Origin: Bacteroidota bacterium
Lineage (GTDB): Bacteria > Bacteroidota > Bacteroidia > Flavobacteriales > Crocinitomicaceae
Assembly (NCBI GenBank): GCA_029558435.1
Contig: JAKQEZ010000034.1
Location: 1-31,114, forward strand
DNA: 31,114 nucleotides
Reading direction: 5' to 3'
In this document: positions 9,666 to 17,213 of the stretch, one piece after another
How the letters are laid out: each line of letters starts with the position of its first letter
Numbering within the stretch: the stretch's first letter is position 1
Position numbers and translations under genes: made by a program
Notes under the pieces: generated by a model
Seen by the model: the letters and a program-made list of their open reading frames with translations, nothing else
Told to the model about the DNA's origin: nothing
The model's database searches: none

Positions 9666-11462
9666 TTAATCGTTCAACTTCAATACCGCCAAGAATGCTT
9701 CTTGTGGCACTTCTACACGCCCCACTTGGCGCATACGTTTTTTCCCTTCTTTTTGTTTTTCCAACAACTTACGTTTACGAGTAATGTCACCACCATAACA
9801 TTTAGCCGTTACGTCTTTACGCAATGCTTTGATGGTTTCGCGAGCAATTACCTTGGCACCAATAGCTGCTTGAATTGGAATTTCGAATTGTTGACGTGGA
9901 ATCAAATCCTTTAATTTCAAGCAAATACGCTTTCCTAAATCAAAAGCGTTGGAACGGTGCACCAATGCCGATAAAGCATCCACTTGTTCTGCATTCAACA
10001 ATAAATCCAATTTAATTAAATCGGATGGTTTATAGCCAATTGGATGGTAGTCAAACGAAGCATAACCTCTTGAAACAGTTTTCAAACGATCGTAGAAATC
10101 AAATACAATCTCTGCCAAAGGCATTTCAAAGGTTAATTCAACTCTATCTTGTGTTAAATATACTTGATTGCGGAGTTCACCTCGTTTTTCAATACACAAA
10201 GTCATGATAGCCCCAACGTATTCTGATTTTGTAATCACTTGTGCTTTGATGTATGGCTCTTCAATTCTATCCATTCCAGAAGGATCTGGCAATTCAGAAG
10301 GGTTGTTAACGATCAATAGCTCATCTGGATTCTTTTTCATATATGCATGGTAAGAAACGTTGGGTACAGTAGTAATAACTGTCATTCGGAATTCTCTTTC
10401 CAAACGTTCTTGAATAATTTCCATGTGCAACATTCCTAAGAATCCACAACGGAAACCAAAACCTAATGCTTGCGAAGATTCAGGTTCAAACACCAAGGAT
10501 GAGTCGTTTAATTGCAATTTTTCCATTGAATAACGCAATTCTTCGTAATCTTCTGTATCAACTGGGTAAATACCAGCAAATACCATTGGTTTTACATCCT
10601 CAAAACCTTTAATTGCTTCTGAACAAGGATTTGTTTTGGAAGTGATGGTATCCCCCACTTTTACCTCATTGGCTTGCTTAATACCCGAAATAATGTAACC
10701 AACGTCACCCGCTTTTACTTCGTTTTTTGGCATTAAATCCATTTTCAACGTACCGATTTCATCAGCAATATATTCTTTTCCTGTATTAAAGAATTTAACT
10801 TGTTGTCCTTTTTTAAGTACCCCATTTTTAATACGGTAATAAGCAATAATTCCTCTAAATGGATTAAATACAGAGTCAAAAATCATGGCTTGCAACGGTG
10901 CGTTTTCATCGCCTTTTGGTGCAGGAATACGTTTAATAACTGCTTCTAAAATTTTATCAACACCCAAACCTGTTTTACCAGACGCTGGAATAACTTCGCT
11001 TGGATCGCACCCCAAAAGGTCAACAATTTGATCAGTAACTTCCTCTGGCATTGCTCCTGGTAAGTCCATTTTATTGAGGATAGGAATAATTTCCAAATCG
11101 TGTTCTATTGCCAAATATAAGTTGGAAATGGTTTGTGCTTCAATCCCTTGCGATGCATCCACAATCAACAAAGCTCCTTCACATGCAGCAATGGAACGAG
11201 ATACTTCGTAAGAAAAATCCACGTGTCCCGGAGTGTCAATTAGGTTCAACACGTAATTTTCACCTTCAAATTTGTAGTTCATTTGAATTGCGTGAGATTT
11301 GATGGTAATACCACGTTCTCTTTCAAGGTCCATATTATCTAATGCTTGATCTTGCATTTCACGGTCAGAAATTGTACCGGTGGTTTGCAACAATCTATCA
11401 GCCAAGGTACTTTTACCGTGGTCAATGTGGGCGATAATACAAAAATTTCGAATGTTCTTCAT
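9666..11462 (-). CDS. lepA: Elongation factor 4 (LepA)
   Basis: A 598-residue translational GTPase of the usual EF-4 length. The G-domain motifs are AHIDHGKST (G1), DTPGHVDF (G3) and NKMDLP (G4), followed by domain II, two EF-G-like domains and the EF-4-specific C-terminal domain ([27 protein letters not shown]). EF-4 acts on stalled or mis-translocated ribosomes. No frameshift or missing motif is seen. It is transcribed away from the azurin gene, and a hairpin terminator of that gene separates the two, so lepA should have its own promoter. Confidence 0.97.
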   Translation of the reverse strand: MKNIRNFCIIAHIDHGKSTLADRLLQTTGTISDREMQDQALDNMDLERERGITIKSHAIQMNYKFEGENYVLNLIDTPGHVDFSYEVSRSIAACEGALLIVDASQGIEAQTISNLYLAIEHDLEIIPILNKMDLPGAMPEEVTDQIVDLLGCDPSEVIPASGKTGLGVDKILEAVIKRIPAPKGDENAPLQAMIFDSVFNPFRGIIAYYRIKNGVLKKGQQVKFFNTGKEYIADEIGTLKMDLMPKNEVKAGDVGYIISGIKQANEVKVGDTITSKTNPCSEAIKGFEDVKPMVFAGIYPVDTEDYEELRYSMEKLQLNDSSLVFEPESSQALGFGFRCGFLGMLHMEIIQERLEREFRMTVITTVPNVSYHAYMKKNPDELLIVNNPSELPDPSGMDRIEEPYIKAQVITKSEYVGAIMTLCIEKRGELRNQVYLTQDRVELTFEMPLAEIVFDFYDRLKTVSRGYASFDYHPIGYKPSDLIKLDLLLNAEQVDALSALVHRSNAFDLGKRICLKLKDLIPRQQFEIPIQAAIGAKVIARETIKALRKDVTAKCYGGDITRKRKLLEKQKEGKKRMRQVGRVEVPQEAFLAVLKLND

Positions 11463-11486
11463 AAACTACAATCTGGCTATGGGATG

Positions 11487-11494
11487 CAAAAGTA
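11487..11494 (-). promoter_or_regulatory. Candidate -7 box for lepA
   Basis: On the minus strand this reads TACTTTTG, a full match to the Bacteroidota TAnnTTTG element, about 25 nt before the lepA ATG. No TTG -33 element is visible at the expected distance, so the call rests on the -7 box and position alone. Confidence 0.4.
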
Positions 11495-11540
11495 AGCTAA
11501 AATTTTAATATTTGTATAGATAGGCTCGATTATGACTATA

Positions 11541-11573
11541 AAAAAAGACCGCAACTTTCAATTACGGTCTTTT
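11541..11573 (-). terminator. Intrinsic terminator of the azurin-like gene
   Basis: The stem AAAAGACCG (11543-11551) pairs with CGGTCTTTT (11565-11573) around a 13-nt loop. Read on the minus strand it is followed by a T tract, so it ends transcription from the cupredoxin gene before lepA. Confidence 0.8.
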
Positions 11574-11593
11574 CAAAAATTTATTTTTGTGTC

Positions 11594-12103
11594 TTATTCA
11601 ACAATGAAAATTCCTTTCATCATTCCATAGTGACCAGGGAAAGAACAAATAAATGCATAATTTCCTGCTGTTGTTGGTGCTGTAAATTCTAAAGTTGTAG
11701 ATTCTCCACCACCAATTAAATCAGTATGTGCAATGATATCTCCTTTCATAGATTCTGGAATGTAACCTGTTGCTGCTGCACCAGCTGCCGCTTGACCAAA
11801 TGCTGCAACATCTACACCTTCTTGCAACAATACAAAATTGTGTCCCATTGCTTCTTTTGCCATTTTTCCTGTATGGTGGAAGTTCAATGTTACTTTTTGA
11901 CCAGCTTTTACGGTAAATTCTGTCTTGTCGTATTTCATGTCATCACCAGCATTTAATTCCAATGTAATTGGTTCTGCTGGAGTTGTTGCTGTTTCTTCAG
12001 TTGTTGTTGCTGGAGTTTCTGCTGCTGGTTCTTGTTTTCCACCACAAGAAGCCAAAACGATTAGTGACAATGCCACTGTTAAAGAATATGCTACTTTTTT
12101 CAT
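11594..12103 (-). CDS. Azurin-like cupredoxin lipoprotein
   Basis: A 169-residue blue-copper electron carrier. The signal peptide ends in an LASC lipobox (Cys20), so the protein is probably lipidated. A Thr/Glu/Pro/Ala-rich linker (about 23-45) leads to one azurin domain. The type-1 copper ligands are all visible: Gly87-His88 (MGHNF), Cys153, His158 and Met162 (CSFPGHYGMM), with the Cys-to-His and Cys-to-Met spacing of azurin. It probably carries electrons to a periplasmic oxidase or peroxidase, but no partner gene lies nearby. It is monocistronic, with a candidate promoter upstream and a hairpin terminator downstream. Confidence 0.93.
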   Translation of the reverse strand: MKKVAYSLTVALSLIVLASCGGKQEPAAETPATTTEETATTPAEPITLELNAGDDMKYDKTEFTVKAGQKVTLNFHHTGKMAKEAMGHNFVLLQEGVDVAAFGQAAAGAAATGYIPESMKGDIIAHTDLIGGGESTTLEFTAPTTAGNYAFICSFPGHYGMMKGIFIVE

Positions 12104-12127
12104 CTTTTAAAAATTTTAAAGTTTCAG

Positions 12128-12135
12128 CAAATTTA
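12128..12135 (-). promoter_or_regulatory. Candidate -7 box for the azurin-like gene
   Basis: The minus strand reads TAAATTTG, matching TAnnTTTG, about 24 nt before the azurin start codon. No clear TTG element is seen upstream. The 214-nt divergent gap to miaB (12104-12317) holds this box and the miaB promoter and is otherwise plain AT-rich sequence. Confidence 0.4.
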
Positions 12136-12266
12136 CGAATTAATTATTATTTAAAATAAATCTAAATAATAAAATAATACAAAAATATCTTATTTATTTA
12201 TAAACCACTTGAAAACAATGGCTGTTGGACAACTTATTTTAAAAATAGTTAAATCATTGTGACAAT

Positions 12267-12296
12267 TTGGCAGAATTTTATTTATTGCTATCTTTG
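12267..12296 (+). promoter_or_regulatory. Candidate promoter of the miaB-secG operon
   Basis: TTG at 12267-12269 is followed after 19 nt by TATCTTTG at 12289-12296, matching the Bacteroidota housekeeping promoter (TTG, about 19-23 nt, TAnnTTTG). The expected transcription start is near 12302, about 16 nt before the miaB ATG. This is the best-formed promoter in the window. Confidence 0.6.
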
Positions 12297-12317
12297 CACT
12301 CTATTTTAAAGTAAAGA

Positions 12318-13805
12318 ATGGGTTCAAGCATAAATATTAGAGAGAGTAGAATTAAAGTAATTGACGAAGCACGTCAAGGAGAAGCAACTTTAGGAGTTGA
12401 AACACCTGAAAATCCAAATGGTAAAAAGCTTTTTATTGAAAGTTATGGATGCCAAATGAACTTTTCGGACAGTGAAGTTGTGGCTTCAATTATGACCAAA
12501 AATGGGTATTCTACTACAAAAGAATTGGATAATGCTGATGTGGTATTAATCAATACTTGCGCTATTCGTGACAATGCTGAAACACGTGTTAGAAACCGCT
12601 TGTCTGAATTTAAAAAACGAAAATCTGATAATCCTAATTTGGTTGTTGGTATCCTTGGCTGTATGGCTGAGCGTTTGAAAACCAACTTATTGGAAGAAGA
12701 GCAATTGGTGGATTTAATTGCTGGACCAGATGCTTATCGTGATTTACCAAATTTGGTGGAAGAGGTTGGTTCGGGACAACGAGCTGTAAACGTGTTGCTT
12801 TCTCGTGAGGAAACGTATGCTGATATTTCACCCGTTCGCTTAGATATTGGCGGAATTAATGCATTTGTAACCATTATGCGTGGTTGCGACAACATGTGTT
12901 CGTTTTGTGTAGTTCCATTTACCAGAGGTAGAGAACGCTCAAGAGACCCGCAAACCATTGTTAGTGAATGCGTTGATTTATTCAATAAAGGATATAGAGA
13001 AGTTACTCTTTTGGGACAAAATGTTAACAGCTATCGTTGGAACATGACCTCAAAAGGTGAAGTGAAAGACGAAACAATTGCAACAACAAATTTTGCTCAA
13101 TTGCTGGAAATGGTTGCAAAAGTATCACCGGATTTACGTGTGCGTTATTCAACCTCGCATCCAAAAGACATGACCGATGAAGTATTGGAAATCATGGCAA
13201 AATATGAAAACATTTGCGAATACATTCACCTTCCTGTTCAGTCTGGAAACACGCAAGTATTGGCTCGTATGAACAGAAATTACACACGCGAGTGGTACAT
13301 GAACAGAATTAACGCCATTCGAAAATACATGCCAAATTGTGCTATTTCTACCGACATCATCACTGGATTTTGTGGCGAAACGGATGAAGAACACAACGAT
13401 ACGATTAGCTTAATGAAAGAAGTGCGTTATGAATATGCTTATATGTTTAAATATTCTGAACGCCCTAAAACGTTGGCTGAACGTAAGTTTGAAGACGATG
13501 TTCCAGAAGAGGTGAAAAGCAAACGTTTGAACGAAATCATCGATTTGCAACAAGCGGATTCATTGTATTGGAATAAAAAACAAATTGGCACAGTAACAAA
13601 AGTATTGGTTGAAGGTACCTCTAAACGTTCAGAAGACGAATGGTGTGGTCGCGATGGAAGAAATTCGATGGTGATTTTCCCGAAAGGAAATTTTGAAAAA
13701 GGCCAATACATCATGGTAAAAATTACCGATTGTACTTCTGCAACATTAAAAGGAGAAGTGGTAGAAATATTGGAACGCAATGGACTTAGTCCTGAGTTTG
13801 CTTAA
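12318..13805 (+). CDS. miaB: tRNA-2-methylthio-N6-dimethylallyladenosine synthase MiaB
   Basis: A 495-residue radical-SAM methylthiotransferase that adds the 2-methylthio group to i6A37 in tRNA. The N-terminal UPF0004 domain has its three cluster cysteines at 45 (YGCQMN), 81 (NTCAI) and 115 (LGCMAE). The radical-SAM cluster CxxxCxxC is Cys190, Cys194 and Cys197 ([10 protein letters not shown]). The C-terminal TRAM domain spans about 425-485. MiaB is preferred over MtaB or RimO because of the overall pattern and the ESYGCQMN and [10 protein letters not shown] motifs. It has an N-terminal extension of about 35 residues before the first domain. It is the first gene of the run to secG, and the next start is 21 nt after its stop. 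Confidence 0.96.
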   Translation: MGSSINIRESRIKVIDEARQGEATLGVETPENPNGKKLFIESYGCQMNFSDSEVVASIMTKNGYSTTKELDNADVVLINTCAIRDNAETRVRNRLSEFKKRKSDNPNLVVGILGCMAERLKTNLLEEEQLVDLIAGPDAYRDLPNLVEEVGSGQRAVNVLLSREETYADISPVRLDIGGINAFVTIMRGCDNMCSFCVVPFTRGRERSRDPQTIVSECVDLFNKGYREVTLLGQNVNSYRWNMTSKGEVKDETIATTNFAQLLEMVAKVSPDLRVRYSTSHPKDMTDEVLEIMAKYENICEYIHLPVQSGNTQVLARMNRNYTREWYMNRINAIRKYMPNCAISTDIITGFCGETDEEHNDTISLMKEVRYEYAYMFKYSERPKTLAERKFEDDVPEEVKSKRLNEIIDLQQADSLYWNKKQIGTVTKVLVEGTSKRSEDEWCGRDGRNSMVIFPKGNFEKGQYIMVKITDCTSATLKGEVVEILERNGLSPEFA

Positions 13806-13826
13806 AACAACCAAAAACCAATCAAG

Positions 13827-15083
13827 ATGAATTTACAACAAGTAAAACAACGTTTTGAAATAATTGGTAACAGCCCACAATTAAACAGGGCTTTAGAAGT
13901 TGCTATTCAAGTGGCACCAACGGATATTTCTGTGCTTGTAACTGGAGAAAGTGGTACGGGTAAAGAAATCATTCCGCAGGTAATTCACAACTTGAGCACG
14001 CGCAAACACAAACAATATATTGCCGTTAACTGTGGAGCAATTCCAGAGGGAACAATAGATTCTGAGTTGTTTGGACACGAAAAAGGATCGTTTACAGGAG
14101 CTGTTGGTCACCGTCAAGGTTATTTTGAAGTGGCAGATGGTGGAACAATTTTCTTGGATGAAGTGGCTGAATTACCTATGCAAACACAAGTACGCTTACT
14201 TCGTGTGTTGGAAACGGGTGAATTTATGCGTGTTGGTTCTTCCAAAATGTACAAAACAAATGTGCGTGTTGTAGCTGCAACCAATGAAAATATGCAAAAA
14301 GCAGTTGCTTCTGGTAAATTTAGAGAGGATTTATATTACCGTTTGAGCACTGTTCCCATTAGTTTACCGCCTTTGAGAGAACGTGGAGACGATATTCATT
14401 TATTGTTTCGCAAGTTTGCAAGTGATTTTTCAGAAAAATATCGCATGCCAACCGTTCGTTTAACCATGGATGCTGTTGCGCTTATCAATCACTATCAATG
14501 GCCGGGAAATATTCGTCAGTTGCGCAATGTGGTGGAACAAATTTCTATCATTGAAACCGAACGCGAATTGGATGCGGCAACGCTTCAACAATATTTAACA
14601 CCCATTCAACCAAAATCTACTATGTTGTCAACAACAGAAAGTATGGATAGCATCAATGAACGTGAGTTGATGTACAAATTTCTGTTTGACATGAAAAAAG
14701 ATTTAACCGAATTGAAAAAATTGGTGGTTGAAATCATCAACAAAGGCGATAAATTTGCCGTATCGGGTGAACAAGTGGAGCTCATCAACCGTTTGTATAA
14801 TGATATTGAAGCGCCGTTATTGGAACCAACTAAATTGATTGCACCAACCACTCCAGATGTTCTGTTACCACAAGATATGATGGATGCAACACAACAAGTA
14901 GACGATGCTTATGAAGTGCACGAAGTTGTTGAAGAATCATTATCTTTGGAAGATCAAGAAAAAGATTTGATAAAAAAAGCATTGGAAAAACACCGCGGAC
15001 GCCGAAAAAATGCAGCTCAAGAATTAGGAATTTCGGAGCGCACTTTGTACCGCAAAATTAAAGAATACAACTTGTCTGAATGA
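13827..15083 (+). CDS. Sigma-54 activator without receiver domain
   Basis: A 418-residue bacterial enhancer-binding protein. The AAA+ domain starts almost at the N-terminus: Walker A GESGTGKE (40-47), sigma-54 contact loop GSFTGA (87-92, a serine variant of GAFTGA), Walker B GGTIFLDE (105-112), and arginine-finger region LPPLRERGDDIH. A Fis-type helix-turn-helix closes the protein (about 375-418, KNAAQELGISERTLYRKIKEY). Between them lies a linker of about 110 residues with no recognised domain. There is no N-terminal receiver, GAF or PAS domain, so control must come from elsewhere, for example a partner protein or abundance. Its stop overlaps the lptE start (ATGA), suggesting translational coupling and a link to envelope biogenesis. 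Target promoters cannot be read from this window. Confidence 0.92.
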   Translation: MNLQQVKQRFEIIGNSPQLNRALEVAIQVAPTDISVLVTGESGTGKEIIPQVIHNLSTRKHKQYIAVNCGAIPEGTIDSELFGHEKGSFTGAVGHRQGYFEVADGGTIFLDEVAELPMQTQVRLLRVLETGEFMRVGSSKMYKTNVRVVAATNENMQKAVASGKFREDLYYRLSTVPISLPPLRERGDDIHLLFRKFASDFSEKYRMPTVRLTMDAVALINHYQWPGNIRQLRNVVEQISIIETERELDAATLQQYLTPIQPKSTMLSTTESMDSINERELMYKFLFDMKKDLTELKKLVVEIINKGDKFAVSGEQVELINRLYNDIEAPLLEPTKLIAPTTPDVLLPQDMMDATQQVDDAYEVHEVVEESLSLEDQEKDLIKKALEKHRGRRKNAAQELGISERTLYRKIKEYNLSE

Positions 15084-15601
15084 GAAAACTACTTGCAATA
15101 ACTTGTTTGTTGTTGGGCTTAACTTCGTGTTGGCCAACAAGTGTTTCCTTTAACGACACTGGTTCTCTAAATGCATGTTTAACCCATTTTCAAATGGACG
15201 TGTTGGAGGTTGCTGCGCCCAATGCCCCAATTAATTATCCAGTTGAGTTAACAGAAGCTGTAAAATCAGGGATTCAAAACAATACAAAATTGATGCTTTC
15301 AAGTGTTAACAAGCAACCGCAAGTTTTTATTTCTGGAAAAATCACTAGTTACAACGTTAGCCCAATTGCATTGCAAGAAGGCGATAATGCTGCTAAAAAC
15401 CGTTTGACTGTTTCGGCAATGTTTAAAATTGTATTTGATTGTCCCAATGAAAATTATTCGCATGAAATGAATGCAGTTAGCACGCGTTTTGCTGATTTTG
15501 ACGCCAATCAAGACGTGAGTTCTGTTGAATCGCAATTGCTTTCTGAAATCAATTCTCAGATTGTGCAAGATGTTATTAATCAATTACTTTCCAATTGGTA
15601 A
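15080..15601 (+). CDS. lptE: LptE-family LPS-assembly lipoprotein
   Basis: A 173-residue outer-membrane lipoprotein. The signal peptide ends in an LTSC lipobox (Cys17). The rest fits the Bacteroidota LptE family: an early YPVELTEAVKSGI segment, the strand VFISGKITSYNVSPIALQEGD, then NRLTVSAMFKIVF and a C-terminal SVESQLLSEINSQIVQDVINQLL helix. LptE plugs the LptD barrel and delivers lipopolysaccharide to the outer leaflet. The start overlaps the stop of the sigma-54 activator (ATGA), and the stop overlaps the next start (TAATG), so expression of the three looks tightly coupled. Confidence 0.9.
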   Translation: MRKLLAITCLLLGLTSCWPTSVSFNDTGSLNACLTHFQMDVLEVAAPNAPINYPVELTEAVKSGIQNNTKLMLSSVNKQPQVFISGKITSYNVSPIALQEGDNAAKNRLTVSAMFKIVFDCPNENYSHEMNAVSTRFADFDANQDVSSVESQLLSEINSQIVQDVINQLLSNW

Positions 15602-16725
15602 TGTTGAACTTAACTGAAATAGCAACCTTGATAGAGCGACCAGAGTTGTGTGCTTCATCGCACATAGAATCGCTTGAAAAATTGTGTGTAACTTATCCCT
15701 ATTCACAAGTTTTTCCTTTGCTCTATTTAAAAGCATTGGCGCAATCCAACGACGTGCGTTTAGATAGTGAATTGCAAAAATACGCCTATCGCATTGCTGA
15801 CAGAACCGTACTGTATCATTTGTTGCATCAAAAATCAATTGTTGAAACAGAAGTTGTTGTAGAAACAGTTGCTCCAACACCTATTCAACCGGTAGAAATA
15901 ATTGAAGAAAAATCGATAGTTGTTGAAGAAACACCAAAAGTAGTAGAAACAACACCAGAAATTGTACAAGAAGAAAAAGAAATAGTTGTAGAAGCAGCTA
16001 CTCAATCGATAGAACCAAAAACTGAATTAAAAGTAGAAGTTGTACCTGAAATTACACATGAAACAGTTGAGGTACATACTGAAATTGAGAATACTCTAGC
16101 AGAAAGTGATATCATTGAACAAACTGTTGAAGAACAAACTCAACCAGAAGAAACTTCAGAAGCACTTCCTTCACTTTCGGATGAATTATTGCAAACCATA
16201 TCGGGTGCTGCAACCTATTCATTAGAAGCAGAAGAAGCAAAATTGGCACAACAAGCGCTACAAAATAAAGAGCAAGAGGAAAAAGAACGCGAGAAACAAC
16301 GTTTAATTGATGCTTTAATAGTGAAAAAGCCGGTTGAACCAATTGTAGAAGAAGAAACGGAGAGAAGTTTTACATCGTGGTTGCGTAAAAACGAGGCGTA
16401 TGTTGAACCAATTCAAGAGAAGCCAATTATAGCGGATTTATCAGAAGAAAAACCAGTTGAAAGTACACCAAAACCTTCTGTAAAAGAAGAATTATTTGCC
16501 GATAGAACAGAGAAAAAAGAAATGTACAATCCAATAAAAAAAGCAAAGGATAGCATTGACGATTCTCAGCTCCCTGTTAGTGAAACGCTTGCAAAAATTT
16601 TTGCTGCTCAGGGTAATTTTCCAAAGGCAATTCACATTTATCAACAATTAATGTTGATTATTCCAGAAAAAAAGGTTTTCTTTGCAACTCAAATTGAAGA
16701 ATTAACTAAAAAATTAAATACATAA
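15601..16725 (+). CDS. TPR-like protein with long acidic low-complexity linker
   Basis: A 374-residue protein of unknown function. Residues about 1-75 form a conserved-looking helical domain (IESLEKLCVTYPYSQVFPLL, YAYRIADRTVLYHLLH). Residues about 80-310 are an acidic low-complexity stretch built from Val, Glu, Thr, Pro and Gln (VVETTPEIVQEEKEIVVEAA). Residues about 320-374 hold a TPR-like pair of helices (LAKIFAAQGNFPKAIHIYQQLMLIIPEKK). No signal peptide or membrane segment is seen, so it is probably cytoplasmic. The ATG at 15601 shares its A with the lptE stop; an in-frame TTG 6 nt upstream is less likely. secG follows after 3 nt. The position between lptE and secG suggests an envelope-biogenesis scaffold, but that is inference. 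Confidence 0.8.
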   Translation: MLNLTEIATLIERPELCASSHIESLEKLCVTYPYSQVFPLLYLKALAQSNDVRLDSELQKYAYRIADRTVLYHLLHQKSIVETEVVVETVAPTPIQPVEIIEEKSIVVEETPKVVETTPEIVQEEKEIVVEAATQSIEPKTELKVEVVPEITHETVEVHTEIENTLAESDIIEQTVEEQTQPEETSEALPSLSDELLQTISGAATYSLEAEEAKLAQQALQNKEQEEKEREKQRLIDALIVKKPVEPIVEEETERSFTSWLRKNEAYVEPIQEKPIIADLSEEKPVESTPKPSVKEELFADRTEKKEMYNPIKKAKDSIDDSQLPVSETLAKIFAAQGNFPKAIHIYQQLMLIIPEKKVFFATQIEELTKKLNT

Positions 16726-16728
16726 ATT

Positions 16729-17061
16729 ATGAATGTTTTATTAACTATACTTATTATTATCGCAAGTGCTTTATTGATTTTGGTGGTGTATATTCAAAAT
16801 CCAAAAGGTGGAGGTTTAAGCTCTGACTTTGGAGCGGCTCACCAATTAGGTGGTGTTCAACAAACAAGTGATTTCATTGATAAAGCTACTTGGTCGTTAG
16901 CAGGAATCATTGCTGTGTTAAGCATTATAATGACATTGAGAACAAAATCAATTGAACCAACTCCACAAGCTGAGAAAGCACAAACTGAACAACAACAAGG
17001 TACACAAGGTGGACAAAATGGTGCAACTCCACAAGGAGGGCAACAACAACAGCCAAAGTAA
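16729..17061 (+). CDS. secG: Preprotein translocase subunit SecG
   Basis: A 110-residue inner-membrane component of SecYEG. It has the two SecG transmembrane helices (about 3-22 and 50-68) flanking the conserved QNPKGGGLSSDFG loop, here followed by HQLGGVQQTSDFIDKATW. The C-terminal 40 residues are a Gln/Gly-rich hydrophilic tail (EQQQGTQGGQNG) of the kind common in Bacteroidota SecG. It is the last gene of the miaB run, and an intrinsic terminator lies 26 nt after its stop. Confidence 0.95.
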   Translation: MNVLLTILIIIASALLILVVYIQNPKGGGLSSDFGAAHQLGGVQQTSDFIDKATWSLAGIIAVLSIIMTLRTKSIEPTPQAEKAQTEQQQGTQGGQNGATPQGGQQQQPK

Positions 17062-17087
17062 CTAAAGTAACGATATTTTATAGTTAG

Positions 17088-17120
17088 AAGGGTTGTACAA
17101 TAGGTGTGCAACCCTTTTTT
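17088..17120 (+). terminator. Intrinsic terminator after secG
   Basis: The stem AAGGGTTGTACA (17088-17099) pairs with TGTGCAACCCTT (17105-17116), 12 bp with one G-U pair, around a 5-nt loop and then a T tract. It closes the miaB-secG transcription unit. Confidence 0.9.
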
Positions 17121-17213
17121 AATTTTCGTTCATGCTTAAAAAGATAGATGTTAATTTTTCAAATATTTTTTTATTTTTACAACACTCTTTAATTAAACAG
17201 TCGGTAAATATTA

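Noticed and set aside
13439..13780. 113-codon minus-strand frame inside miaB
   Set aside because: It lies wholly within the well-supported miaB gene, including its TRAM domain, and has no recognisable motif.
15584..15880. 98-codon minus-strand frame over the lptE end and the next gene
   Set aside because: It is antisense to two coupled genes, and its Leu/Gln-rich composition mirrors the opposite strand.
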